A stretch of 64,000 bases of DNA, from NCBI RefSeq assembly GCF_905220975.1, contig NZ_CAJNBK010000010.1, positions 124,001 through 188,000 on the forward strand. Reading direction: 5' to 3'. This document shows, piece by piece, positions 34,831 to 44,046 of the stretch. The number at the start of each line of letters is the position of its first letter. The stretch's first letter is position 1. This stretch comes from Paraburkholderia haematera. GTDB taxonomy: Bacteria > Pseudomonadota > Gammaproteobacteria > Burkholderiales > Burkholderiaceae. Under the pieces are notes generated by a model. That model worked only from the letters and a program-made list of their open reading frames with translations. It had not been told where the DNA came from and searched no databases. The translations under genes and the position numbers were made by a program.

Positions 34831-35772
34831 TCAGGCGCTGGCCTCGTCCAGTTCGCGGATATCGGTGCTTGTCAGCACCAGATGGACGGCGGCGGCCAGG
34901 CTCCTGAGCTGGTCGACGGAGGTTGCGCTGGCAATTGGGGCCGTTACACTCGGCCTGGCGATCAGCCAGGCCAGCGCGACGGTGGCGGGCGTGCTGCCAT
35001 GCCGTTCGGAGACCCGGTCGAGCGCGTCCAGAATGCGCAAACCGCGCTCGTTCAGATACTTCTCGACCCGGCTACCGCGCGCCTTGTTGGCCAGATCGGC
35101 CTGCGAACGGTATTTGCCGGATAGAAAGCCGCTCGCGAGGCTCCAGTACACCACCACGCTCAGCTGATTGGCGAGCGCCACCGGCTCGGTGTCGCGCGCA
35201 TACGCCGCGCGGTCATACAGGGTGTACTCCGGCTGCAACAATTGGTATTCGGGCAGCCCATGCTGGCGGGACACGGCGAGCGCCTCCTCGACGCGCGTGC
35301 CACTGTAGTTCGACGCGCCGATCACCCGCACCTTGCCCGCCTCGATTAGCTTCTGATAGGCGCCAAGCGTTTCGGCCAACGGCGTTTCGGTGTCGTCGTC
35401 GTGAGAAAAATAGACATCGATGTAATCGGTTTGCAAGCGCCGCAGCGAATCCTCGACTGCCGCCTGAATGTTCGCCGCGGACAAGCCCTTGCGCTGCGGG
35501 TGCTTGGAAACCTTGGTGGCGAGCACGATCCTGTCGCGCTTGCCGCTCTGCCTGAACCACTTGCCGATGATGGTTTCCGATTCGCCACCCTGGTTGCCCG
35601 GCGCCCAGGCGGAATAAACGTCGGCGGTATCAATGAAGTTGAGCCCCGCATCGACAAAGGCATCCAGGATCGAAAACGAGGTGGCTTCATCGGCGGTCCA
35701 GCCAAATACATTGCCACCGAACATAAGCGGCGCGACCTCTAATTCGGAACGTCCAATCCGGCGCTTTTGCAT
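34831..35772 (-). CDS. Aldo/keto reductase
   Basis: NADPH-dependent oxidoreductase with a (beta/alpha)8 fold. The 313-residue product begins MQKRRIGRSELEVAPLMFGGNVFGW. The catalytic Asp and Tyr are in FIDTADVYSAWAPG, the Lys in LATKVSKHP and the His in DVYFSHDDD. VIGASNYSG and the cofactor-binding end region SVTAPIASATSVDQL are present. I start at ATG 35772 behind GGAG; an ATG 7 codons upstream is less likely. It resembles the YajO/general stress group. Substrate unknown. Confidence 0.92.
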   Translation of the reverse strand: MQKRRIGRSELEVAPLMFGGNVFGWTADEATSFSILDAFVDAGLNFIDTADVYSAWAPGNQGGESETIIGKWFRQSGKRDRIVLATKVSKHPQRKGLSAANIQAAVEDSLRRLQTDYIDVYFSHDDDTETPLAETLGAYQKLIEAGKVRVIGASNYSGTRVEEALAVSRQHGLPEYQLLQPEYTLYDRAAYARDTEPVALANQLSVVVYWSLASGFLSGKYRSQADLANKARGSRVEKYLNERGLRILDALDRVSERHGSTPATVALAWLIARPSVTAPIASATSVDQLRSLAAAVHLVLTSTDIRELDEASA

Positions 35773-35925
35773 GATTTCTCCAGGGTCTGTCACAAGAGAA
35801 AAGGAGAATACGCCGTCTTTTCAATAGCTGCAGTGGATCGTCCGAGCAAGGCTGCGAGCAGCTCACAAACGAGCGGTGGCCCAACCGGCCTGAAAAACAA
35901 TTGGGTCGCTATTGCACAAAGTCCC

Positions 35926-35952
35926 TCAAGTTTTTTTTAGACGGGCCGTCAA
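35926..35952 (+). promoter_or_regulatory. sigma-28 (FliA) promoter of fliC
   Basis: TCAAGTTT (35926-35933) and GCCGTCAA (35945-35952), with 15 bases between TCAA and GCCG, the canonical FliA spacing. It lies 88 bases before the fliC start, leaving a leader of about 80 bases. Confidence 0.85.
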
Positions 35953-36040
35953 CCTTCACTGAGGCGGCCAGCAATGAACGAGTGCTTCCGCCGATGCCAA
36001 CGTGGCGTATTGGGCTCACGGCTTATTTAGGAGATTTTCC

Positions 36041-37462
36041 ATGCTCGGAATCAATAGCAACATCAACTCGCTGGTTGCACAGCAAAACCTCAATGGCTCG
36101 CAAAGCGCCCTTTCGCAAGCCATCACCCGTCTGTCGTCGGGCAAGCGCATCAACAGCGCAGCTGACGATGCAGCAGGTCTGGCAATCTCGACCGGCATGC
36201 AAACGCAGATCAACGGCCTGAATCAGGGCGTGTCGAATGCGAATAACGGCGTGTCGATGATCCAGACGGCATCGAGCGGTCTTGCACAGATCACGTCGAG
36301 CCTGCAACGTATTCGCCAGCTGGCGGTGCAGGCATCGAGCGGTGGCTTGACGGCCGACAACCAGGCCGCGCTGCAGCAGGAAGTGGCACAGCAGATCTCC
36401 GAAGTGAACCGGATCGCGTCGCAGACTCAGTTCAACGGCCAGAACATTCTGGACGGCTCGGCAGGCAGCGTGTCGTTCCAGGTCGGCGCAAACGTCGGCC
36501 AGACGGTCAGCCTGAACCTGACGCAAAGCCTGTCCTCCTCATCGCTCGGCGGCGGCAAGGTACAGGCAGGTGCCACCCTTGGCTCGATCGGTGTGTCGGT
36601 GGATTCGGCCGGCGCAGCATGGGTCAACGGTACCAGCACAGGCAATGAGATCACCCAGATCAACGTGCTGTCCAATGGCAACGGTGGGTACACGTTCACC
36701 GATCAGAACAACCAAACGCTTTCAACGGCCGCAGGTGGCGCTGTCCAGACGCTGTTTGGCACAACACCGACCGTCGGCACGCTCACTGCAACCACCACTG
36801 GCGCGTTGAATCCGGCGACGGAACTGACTGCCATTAACACCAATAACGCTGCCGGCGTAACCGCTGGTACGGTGCTGGGTACGATTGGTGGTATCAGTGT
36901 CAACGCGGCGACCGGCGCGAACATCGCAGGCGCCAGCCCGGCGAACGCGATCACGTCGATTACGGCGAAATCGGATGGTAGCGGTAACGTTGTCTTCTTT
37001 GATCAGAACGGCAGCCAGTTGTCGTCCGCAGCGACTACCGCCATCTTCGGCACGTCCGGCAACAAGGGTACCGCCGCGACGGCTACGGTCGCTTTCACAG
37101 GGGCGCCGACCAGCAACTTCGGCACGATCTCGGCCAACAACGCGCCGCCGACGGTGTCGAACATCAACATCAGCACGACCAGCGGCGCGAACCAGGCGAT
37201 GGAAGCCATCGACAACGCGTTGACCACGGTCAACAACATCCAGGCAACGCTGGGTGCGGCACAAAACCGCTTCACGGCCATCTCGACGACTCAGCAAGCC
37301 CAGTCGACCGACCTGGCAGGGGCGCAATCGCAAATCCAGGACGCCAACTTCGCACAAGAAACGGCGAACCTGAGCAAGGCGCAGGTGCTGCAACAAGCAG
37401 GTATCTCGGTGCTGGCACAGGCCAACTCGCTGCCGCAGCAAGTTCTGAAACTGCTGCAATAA
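36041..37462 (+). CDS. fliC: FliC flagellin with duplicated variable domain
   Basis: Filament subunit, exported through the flagellar channel. The D0/D1 N-terminus is typical (begins MLGINSNINSLVAQQNLNGSQ), as is the C-terminus (SQIQDANFAQETANLSKAQVLQQAG...LPQQVLKLLQ). Length is 473 residues, somewhat longer than the ~390 common in Burkholderia. The surplus is a central region made of two related units of ~99 residues starting at residues 176 and 275, each with LGxIGxSV, then NxIT.I, F.DQN..LS.AA and a FGT stretch. I start at ATG 36041 after TTAGGAG. A sigma-28-type promoter precedes it. Ser/Thr richness makes it a plausible glycosylation substrate. Confidence 0.97.
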   Translation: MLGINSNINSLVAQQNLNGSQSALSQAITRLSSGKRINSAADDAAGLAISTGMQTQINGLNQGVSNANNGVSMIQTASSGLAQITSSLQRIRQLAVQASSGGLTADNQAALQQEVAQQISEVNRIASQTQFNGQNILDGSAGSVSFQVGANVGQTVSLNLTQSLSSSSLGGGKVQAGATLGSIGVSVDSAGAAWVNGTSTGNEITQINVLSNGNGGYTFTDQNNQTLSTAAGGAVQTLFGTTPTVGTLTATTTGALNPATELTAINTNNAAGVTAGTVLGTIGGISVNAATGANIAGASPANAITSITAKSDGSGNVVFFDQNGSQLSSAATTAIFGTSGNKGTAATATVAFTGAPTSNFGTISANNAPPTVSNINISTTSGANQAMEAIDNALTTVNNIQATLGAAQNRFTAISTTQQAQSTDLAGAQSQIQDANFAQETANLSKAQVLQQAGISVLAQANSLPQQVLKLLQ

Positions 37463-37479
37463 GGCTTCACGTAGTAACG

Positions 37480-37549
37480 GCATACGCGTCGTGCGTATAG
37501 TGCGACGCGTATGCGATAGTTTCGGTTTTACGGGAGGCTCAGCCTCCCG
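37480..37549 (+). terminator. Two hairpins after fliC
   Basis: GCATACGCGTCG (37480-37491) pairs with CGACGCGTATGC (37503-37514), followed by GATAGTTTCGGTTTT. A second stem follows: CGGGAGGC (37531-37538), TCA, GCCTCCCG (37542-37549). The first is a plausible imperfect terminator for the abundant fliC mRNA; the second may protect its 3' end. Confidence 0.65.
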
Positions 37550-37609
37550 CACTGCGTTCTGAACCAACACCCTAAGCTTGACTGACTCACCGACGCACGG
37601 AGCCGCTCC

Positions 37610-39433
37610 ATGTCAACCGTCTCGACGGCATCATCCACGACTGCCACCAATACAACCGCGAGCACCAATGCCGCGCTTCAGCAGGCCGCACAGTCGATCA
37701 TCAGCGGCTCGACCGGCAATTCGTCGCTTGATGTCTCGTCGCTGGTGACCGCGCTTGTCAACGCGAAGGTGGCCGGCCAGACGTCGGCATTGAGTGCGCA
37801 GCAAACCAGCGACAATACGAAAATCTCGGCGATCGGCACGCTCCAGGCGGCACTGTCAGCACTGCAAGCCAGCGTGGCCAACCTGGCGAACGGCAAGACG
37901 CTGGCGTCGTACACGACGACCACAAGCGGAACGGGCCTTACCGCAACCGCCGGCGTAGGCTCCGTGGCAGGCAGCTATTCGATTGCGGTCTCGCAAGTCG
38001 CGGCGGCACAGACCATTTCCTCAAGCGCCTTCAACGCCACTACGCAGATCGGCACCGGCACGTTGAACGTCTCGCTCGGCAGCCAGTCGATGAGCGTCAA
38101 CATCGATTCAACGAACAACACGTTAAGCGGCATTGCCGCGGCGATCAACTCCGCGACCAACAATCCGGGCGTCTCGGCAACCGTCGTCACCGGCACGGAC
38201 GGCGCGCACCTCGTGCTGCGTTCCACGGCTACCGGTTCAGCGAACACGATCAGCGTTTCTTCGAGCAGCGCAGGCCTGTCGAGCCTTGGGGTGACATCCT
38301 CACCCGTGCTCACGTCGGGCACGTTCGGCGCGACCAAGGAACTCGGTAGCGGCACGATGAATGTGTCGCTCGGGGCTAACTCGATGACCGTCAATATCGC
38401 TTCGCCGGCGGATACGTTGACCGACGTCGCAAATGCGATCAACAGCGCGAGCGGCAATCCCGGCGTGAAGGCAAGCGTCGTCACCACTTCGAGCGGCGAC
38501 CAGCTCGTGCTGACCTCGACCAACGGCAGTTCGAGCCCTATCAGCGTCTCGACGAGCGGCGTGACGAACGATCAGGGACTGTCGAGTCTCAGCAACATGG
38601 TAGCGACTTCGTCGGTCACTTCTGCCGCAGGCGGCGCATGGACCCAGACGCAGTCCGCTCAAGACGCACTCTTCACCGTGGACGGCACGCCAGTCAGCAG
38701 TTCCACCAACACGTCGACGACGGCAATCGCCGGCGTCACCCTGAACCTGACCGCCGCGGCGCTCGGCACCACCTCGTCGTCCGGCGCGACCGTCGGCAAT
38801 ACGCAGACACTGAACATCACGTCCGACACGAGCTCGCAGGCGACCGCAATCACCAATTTCGTCAGCCTGTACAACACGCTGGTGACGACAATGGGCACGC
38901 TCACGTCGTTCGACAGCACGCAGGCGCAAGGATCGCAGAGCGGCCCGCTGCTGGGCGACTCTATGGCCAATACGGTACAGAACACGCTTTCGAATATTGT
39001 CAGCGGTGGTGTGAAGAACGGTAATAGCTCCCTCACACTCGCCTCGATCGGCATCACATTGAATCAGGATGGCTCGCTGACGGTCGACAACACGGCGCTG
39101 AACACCGCACTGACCAGCTCGCCGGCGACCGTTGCCTCGCTGTTCAACACGAAGACCGGCGTCGCCGCGCAGTTGAACAACAGCATCACGAACTTCACGC
39201 AGACGGGCGGTATCATCGCCACCGAGACGGCTGCACTCAAGACGGACCTTGCCAGCGTCGCCACACAGCAAACGGCCCTCACCAACTACTCAGCGCAGTT
39301 GACGAGCCAGTATCAGGCGCAGTTCACGGCCCTCAACACCTTGATGGCGACGATGAACAACAACTCGCAATACCTGACGCAGTTGTTCGGCGGCACCAAC
39401 AGCGCGGGCTCGCTGGCATCCAACAAGAACTGA
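37610..39433 (+). CDS. fliD: FliD, filament cap (HAP2)
   Basis: Caps the growing filament and helps flagellin fold. The 607-residue product has the FliD N-terminal domain (SLVTALVNAKVAG...ALSALQASVANLANGKTLASY), two flagellin-IN-like repeats in the middle (GTGTLNVSLGSQSMSVNI and GSGTMNVSLGANSMTVNI, about 100 residues apart), and the FliD C-terminal domain (ITNFVSLYNTLVTTMGTLT...LTSQYQAQFTALNTLMATMNN). It is followed by fliT 19 bases later. Confidence 0.95.
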   Translation: MSTVSTASSTTATNTTASTNAALQQAAQSIISGSTGNSSLDVSSLVTALVNAKVAGQTSALSAQQTSDNTKISAIGTLQAALSALQASVANLANGKTLASYTTTTSGTGLTATAGVGSVAGSYSIAVSQVAAAQTISSSAFNATTQIGTGTLNVSLGSQSMSVNIDSTNNTLSGIAAAINSATNNPGVSATVVTGTDGAHLVLRSTATGSANTISVSSSSAGLSSLGVTSSPVLTSGTFGATKELGSGTMNVSLGANSMTVNIASPADTLTDVANAINSASGNPGVKASVVTTSSGDQLVLTSTNGSSSPISVSTSGVTNDQGLSSLSNMVATSSVTSAAGGAWTQTQSAQDALFTVDGTPVSSSTNTSTTAIAGVTLNLTAAALGTTSSSGATVGNTQTLNITSDTSSQATAITNFVSLYNTLVTTMGTLTSFDSTQAQGSQSGPLLGDSMANTVQNTLSNIVSGGVKNGNSSLTLASIGITLNQDGSLTVDNTALNTALTSSPATVASLFNTKTGVAAQLNNSITNFTQTGGIIATETAALKTDLASVATQQTALTNYSAQLTSQYQAQFTALNTLMATMNNNSQYLTQLFGGTNSAGSLASNKN

Positions 39434-39452
39434 TCGAAAGGAACCGTTCGGT

Positions 39453-39752
39453 ATGAACCAGACATCTTCAGTCAAACACCTGCTCTCGATGACGCAGGAA
39501 ATCGGGCATGCAGCGTCTCTCGCCGACTGGCCGGAGGCGGCCCGCCTGACGGAAGCACGCTCGTCGCTGCTGATGGCGTTGAGCGCGCAGCAGGAGCCCG
39601 CCACGCTCGAGATGATCCGCAAGATCCAGGCGATCGATGCCGCCATCCTCGCGGACGCGAAAGCGACCCAGATCGAAATGGAAATCGAATACGAGAAGGC
39701 GATCGGTCGGACGAAGGCAGCCCAACAGTATCTGCGCACGGCCCGCGGCTGA
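39453..39752 (+). CDS. fliT: FliT-like FliD export chaperone
   Basis: Short helical protein of 99 residues right after fliD, the place of fliT, which chaperones FliD and can repress FlhDC. The helix pattern (LLSMTQEIGHAASLADWPEAARLTEARSSLL) fits FliT, but the family is weakly conserved and there is no catalytic motif. An AAAGGAACC box precedes the ATG. Assigned mainly by position and size. Confidence 0.75.
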   Translation: MNQTSSVKHLLSMTQEIGHAASLADWPEAARLTEARSSLLMALSAQQEPATLEMIRKIQAIDAAILADAKATQIEMEIEYEKAIGRTKAAQQYLRTARG

Positions 39753-40088
39753 ATCGGAAGGGTTGCGGGCCTGCGAAAAGCCGCGCGCAGGGCTCGTCGT
39801 ACTTTTTATTCAGTGGGAGCGTGGTTGGGGATCAGCGCATCGCGGCGCTCACAGTATCCGCGGGTTGCGGATCCGGATGATCCGTTGCGAGCGTTGCCGG
39901 ACCAGGTCCGTGATGAATGCCGACAGTAGCGCGCGGAGCTCAGTCTACGCTGTGCCGGCCTTTCAACATATTGCCGACAGCAACCTCGTCGTTGCGCATC
40001 GATCGTCGATAGGCCTTGGACACCTTGTTGTTCCAGGTAGGTCGATGCGGTAAGCGCGATGTAACTGCGCATCGGCGAACCAGCACGC
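39753..40088. other. Intergenic gap after fliT
   Basis: 336 bases with no supportable gene. A leftward frame at 39806-40072 has no recognisable domain and an Arg/Ser-rich shadow-like composition. It marks the border between the flagellar genes and the lower-GC island. Confidence 0.5.
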
Positions 40089-40784
40089 CTAAATCACGTC
40101 ATACGCATCGAGCATCGACTTGACAACGTCAATATCATTGAACATGACGACGTCAATGATCGAGAGCCACGGCACGAAATCGTTAGCGAACTGCCGGTAC
40201 TCAATTGGCCTCGACTTAATAAATCCGAGGTCGATTCCGTTCTGGCGGAAGGCCTCCTTTGAATACAACTCCATTCCGCCAATGGCATTGATGTAGGTGG
40301 TCGCGCCCAGCGCCCGGCATATCGCCATCACCTTGTCCTGCGCCTTCAACGTATGATCGATCTCGATTGATGATGAAACGAGAATTTTAGCTTTAATTTC
40401 CAGACGCTCAACCACCTTATCGATCGAGTGCTTTATAAAATCAAATAAATTGGCTTCGTTAGGCAATAGAGATTCGTTGAGGATAGAAAATCCTTGCGTA
40501 AAGTTCGGCGCCCTGTGATAGGCAGCCTTCAATTTATTGACCAGCTTGTCTACATCGAACTCCGGAGCCAGCTTACGCTCCACGACGTTAAGATAATCCG
40601 AGTCCTTTTTTATCGGAACGCTAAAGTAGACGCCTTCTCCATTTAACAGAAATCGATTTCGGTTGAACCAGCCGCTTTTGGTGTATTTTATATTGTCGTA
40701 GACGACAAAGACATCTACCGCTTTTATCAGCTGAAAATATCCGATATACGGCAGAAAATAAGGTTGCATAATGGCTACTTTCAT
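40089..40784 (-). CDS. WbqC-like family protein
   Basis: The 231-residue product begins MKVAIMQPYFLPYIGYFQLI and continues DVFVVYDNIKYTKSGWFNRNR, a clear match to the WbqC-like family found in O-antigen and surface-sugar clusters, whose biochemical role is not settled. Its codon use is AT-rich (many Ile, Lys, Asn codons), unlike the flanking flagellar genes, which suggests transfer. A GGAGGGTCG box precedes the ATG. It opens the glycan-modification island. Confidence 0.88.
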   Translation of the reverse strand: MKVAIMQPYFLPYIGYFQLIKAVDVFVVYDNIKYTKSGWFNRNRFLLNGEGVYFSVPIKKDSDYLNVVERKLAPEFDVDKLVNKLKAAYHRAPNFTQGFSILNESLLPNEANLFDFIKHSIDKVVERLEIKAKILVSSSIEIDHTLKAQDKVMAICRALGATTYINAIGGMELYSKEAFRQNGIDLGFIKSRPIEYRQFANDFVPWLSIIDVVMFNDIDVVKSMLDAYDVI

Positions 40785-41504
40785 CGACCCTCCGCTACCA
40801 GAATCTGTCAGTCAAAACGAAACCTGGATGTGCCCAGGTGCCGGAGCAGTGAGATGACTCAGCGGCAAAACAGGCTCGTCGCGACGACAGCGTGCTCCAG
40901 TTCATCAATTCGTCTGTTTGAAGTTGTCGTGCAGCATACAGGGCGACTGCGTGCGGACAAGCGGGAAATAGCACGTCATTTCCGTCTTTATTTGCACGAT
41001 CTGCCGGAACGATGTACCAGGGCGCCATCCAACAGAGTGCGGACAGGGATGCCCATTCGCCGATGTGCTTCGCTCGCACCGTCTCAATTCCGGCAATGGA
41101 ATCGTGTTCGCAGGTCGGTACCGTATCGCGGCGAGCGGTACCGGTGTCGCGCCCCTTCGCTCGGACAGTTGCGTGAGTGCGTGCGGCACGCGTGAATCCG
41201 GCAAAGCCACGCCGACAACAGGGGCCGGACGTGTACGAAATGAAGGGCTTTTCGTCCTCTGATCGACAGATCGGCGGTCCCTCTGTGAATCAAACTTCCG
41301 GTTGGTACGCTCCAATCGCTGGCGGATAGGATTGCGCGGATACGGCAAACGCGACTCGATGGCGGCGGCGCCAACTTGCCCAAACGCGCGCTGCATCGCG
41401 CGCCCAAACCGCAACGCAGATCCCACCGGCTAGTCACCAGTCTGCGCCAAACGGTGGAGAGATCGTGCGGTTGGCAAAAACTAACGTGAAGAGGAAATAG
41501 GGAA
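40785..41504. other. Non-coding or decayed stretch in the island
   Basis: 720 bases with frames on both strands (for example 40905-41426 leftward, 40764-41195 rightward) that look like shadows: Arg/Ser/Cys-rich, no domain, no good start sites. It may contain the divergent promoters of the WbqC-like and methyltransferase genes, or debris of a lost gene. I see no transposase or terminal repeats. Confidence 0.5.
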
Positions 41505-42326
41505 ATGAAGTGCATAATTTGCGAATCCGACAGCGACTACTATTTCTCGAAGACATATACTGAAAGTCCCTTCGCTGAATTCATGAGGCCGATTGGCACT
41601 GTGGATTATCACAAATGCAGGCATTGCGGCTTTGTTCTGTCTGGAACTCATAGCGCACTGGATCAGAAGATATGGGACGAACTAAACAAACACTTTCACC
41701 ACTACATCGAGAACCCGGACAACGAGACCAAGGGAAATCAGCCGCCGTACGCCGAGCAGGCGATCATGTTATCGCTTCTCGGTAAAAATAACGTAATCAG
41801 CCTGGACAGTGTGGTTGACTACGCCGCTGGATATGGCACCTTGAGCAACATAATGTGGAAATACTACGGCCTTAAGGTACCCGTATTTGACCGCTATGTG
41901 CAAGGCGACAATTCGGGAAGATATATTGATCGCGCTGACCTTGGGCGTTACAAGACGGTTATCAATTCAGCAATGTTCGAACACGTTTTACGGCGAGAAG
42001 ATCTGGACGCAGTAAACGGTATGGTCGATCAAGATGGAGCTTTGATCATACATACAGTTGTTTGTGAAAGAGTTCCAGCCGATCCCAACTGGTTTTATTT
42101 GCGCCCACCTGTGCACACGGCATTCCACACTAACAGGAGTATGGAGATACTGATGGAGCAATGGGGTTACCGCTCGTCTATATATTGCCCGCCAGCCAAG
42201 TGCTGGGTGCTTCTGCGTGAGAAAGGCGCAGGTGTTAGCAGGATGATCGCCTCAATCAATCGCGAACTGCAAAGCACCTGGTTCCATTGCAAAGATGGCT
42301 TTGTGGACTACTGGAAAGGGTTTTAA
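41505..42326 (+). CDS. SAM-dependent methyltransferase with N-terminal zinc-finger-like motif
   Basis: The 273-residue product starts with CIICESD and CRHCGF (Cys3, Cys6 and a second pair near residues 38-41), a zinc-ribbon-like pair seen in sugar C- or O-methyltransferases. A class I SAM-binding core follows: VVDYAAGYGTL (motif I, consensus DxGxGxG loosely kept), then VINSAMFEHVL and GALIIHTVV. It is AT-rich relative to flanks. Neighbouring sugar genes suggest a nucleotide-sugar or glycan substrate. It may not act on protein. Confidence 0.8.
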   Translation: MKCIICESDSDYYFSKTYTESPFAEFMRPIGTVDYHKCRHCGFVLSGTHSALDQKIWDELNKHFHHYIENPDNETKGNQPPYAEQAIMLSLLGKNNVISLDSVVDYAAGYGTLSNIMWKYYGLKVPVFDRYVQGDNSGRYIDRADLGRYKTVINSAMFEHVLRREDLDAVNGMVDQDGALIIHTVVCERVPADPNWFYLRPPVHTAFHTNRSMEILMEQWGYRSSIYCPPAKCWVLLREKGAGVSRMIASINRELQSTWFHCKDGFVDYWKGF

Positions 42327-42529
42327 CGGATCGTCCCCATGAAGCGTGCTACGGCCTGCCAGATTGGGAAGCGCAGTCGGGTCAGCGCAGGATCTGCGCG
42401 GTAGCAAGTTTCGCGCGCCGTCGGCGCCGCGGTATTTTCGAGGCCACCGCGCGCGAGCCCCGCCTCGAATCCCTCATAGGCGTCGCGCGACGAGTAGAAG
42501 ATGTTGCTGCGCGAATCGTAGTCGACGAC
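42323..42529 (-). pseudogene. Fragment of a D15/BamA-like outer-membrane protein gene
   Basis: Read leftward the segment encodes VVDYDSRSNIFYSSRDAY, then EAGLARGGL. It aligns with residues VVDYDTRDNMFYPSSGTY and EADLARGGL of the full-length D15-type protein at 54717-55907. No start, signal peptide or remaining barrel is present, and the frame soon stops. It is therefore a relic of a paralogous gene, left next to the broken metallophosphoesterase. Confidence 0.75.
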
Positions 42530-42545
42530 GTTTGTGTGGCGCAAA

Positions 42546-43232
42546 TTAACTCTCGACAAGCCGCCCCAGGTTGCGCGCGCCTGTTTTCAGACCACCGTAG
42601 TAGTAGTCGCTGAAACCCGCAGCGTCCATCAGGTCGAACACCTTCTGCATGTCGTACTCGACGCGATGCAGTGTGAATTGACCTGCGTCTTACACTGCGA
42701 ACGCCGCCCGCGGGTCGCCGTCTCTCGGCTGCCCCACCGAGCCGGGATTACAGTAAACCTTGTCGCCGAAGCACTGGACGGCCTGCAGATCCGTATGGCC
42801 GGATACGAAATATCGTCCCTGCACCTGCTGGAAATACTCAGCAGTCGGTTTCAAGTACTCGTCAATGGGGTCGCCCCACCCGCCATGAACCATCTTGATT
42901 TCACCGATACGCATCTGCACTGGAAAGGTTCGCAGCCAGTCCAAATGCTCGATCTCGATGATCGCCCGTTGATATGCAAGGCAATCGCTCACGCTGCGCG
43001 ATCGTGGGCAAAAACCGTCGCCGGCCATGTACCAATCGTGATTGCCCATGACGCATGGAATGTTGCGCTCCCGGAGTTCGCGGCAGCACTCGTTGATCTG
43101 CGAGTAATAGCCCACTACGTCGCCCGCGCAGTAGATGCGGTCGACCCCCATTCGGTCCAACTTGCTCAGCACGGCTTTTAGCGCTTCGTAGTTGCCGTGG
43201 ATGTCAGAAATGAATTCCGAAATATTTTTCAA
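42546..43232 (-). pseudogene. Metallophosphoesterase (YfcE type) split by a nonsense codon
   Basis: Calcineurin-like phosphoesterase: FISDIHGNYEAL, AGDVVGYY, MGNHDW, MVHGGW and VSGHTD give all metal-binding boxes. The frame stops at TAA 42692-42690 after FAV. In the same frame it continues for 47 more codons (DAGQFTLHRVEYD... to GARNLGRLVES) and ends at TAA 42546. The post-stop peptide matches the usual C-terminal strand and helix of this family, so a Tyr codon probably became TAA. The start (TTG 43232) is also poor. The truncated form lacks the last ~47 residues and may or may not be active. Confidence 0.85.
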
Positions 43233-43373
43233 ACTACAAAGAGACCCGCGCTAGACGATCGCTCGATCCCCATGTCGCTGCCCCCGAAATACGCTCATGG
43301 GCTTCAAACTGTTGCTCTCGCCGCCATCTGGCAAAGCGAGTCACGCTCTCTCGTCGCGCATCGCGATCCCGTA

Positions 43374-44040
43374 AAGAGGCACGCTTTTTCGCCTCATTTC
43401 GATGCATCGGCATCGAAACTGAGGCCACATAATTCAACAAGATCGCCGCACACCGTTGTCAAAGTGACGCCCCACGGCGCCGTTGTTCGGACACGAGTTC
43501 GCCTTTCATCGACGCCGGTTGACCCTTGTTATCCGTCCCCGCCGACCACGCCATGCAACTGGCAAACACATTGTCCGTCGCCCGCAAGGAAGCGCTAAAT
43601 GAATAAAGATGCATCGCTTCGCGTGATCCCATCATCTGCGAGGGAAAGCATCTACGTGACACAGCCGCACATGCCGCCGCGTTCCGAGTTCATCCCGCAC
43701 CTAGAGAACACCTGTGACAGCAAGGCCCTGACCAACGAGGGCCCGTTTCCCCAGCAGCTCGAAAAGGTGCTGGGCGAGTATCTCGGCGTGCAGCATCTAT
43801 CGCTATTTGTCAACGGCACGCCGGCGCCGGCCACGGCGCTGCGTATCACCGGCGAAGTCATCACCACTCCATATTCCTTCGTAGCGACTGTGCATTCGTT
43901 ACTGTGGAACGGAATCAAGCCGCTGTTCGTCGATGTGGGGCCGAATACACTCAACCTCGGTCCCTCGAAAATCAAAGCGGCCATCACGCCGCAAGCCACG
44001 GCGATTCAGCCATCAAAAACCCGATGCGACGTAGAAGCTC
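43374..44040 (+). repeat. Inverted duplication, copy A (decayed aminotransferase 5' region)
   Basis: This segment is an inverted, diverged copy of 47245-47935. Shared blocks include the leader (GCTTTTTCGCCTCAT, later ATAATTCAA and CGTCCCCGCCGACC) and the first ~150 codons of the DegT aminotransferase. The two copies face each other across ~3.2 kb. The adjoining 43233-43373 contains nothing I can identify. Confidence 0.8.
43599..44040 (+). pseudogene. Truncated DegT/DnrJ/EryC1 aminotransferase copy
   Basis: Begins MNKDASLRVIPSSARESIYV and follows the intact aminotransferase at 46555-47700 through SLFVNGT, RITGEVITTPYSFVAT, LLWNGIKPLFVDV and CDVEA. It has a 3-residue deletion near residue 80 and a damaged ILPVHCYGHP region. 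The match ends at CDVEA, before the PLP lysine, and the frame then runs out of phase across the acetyltransferase gene. It cannot be an active aminotransferase. Confidence 0.85.
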
Positions 44041-44046
44041 ATCATC

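Noticed and set aside
40764..41262. Rightward frames in the 40.8-41.5 kb gap
   Set aside because: Arg/Ser/Cys-rich, no domain, overlapping the WbqC-like start; no evidence of translation.
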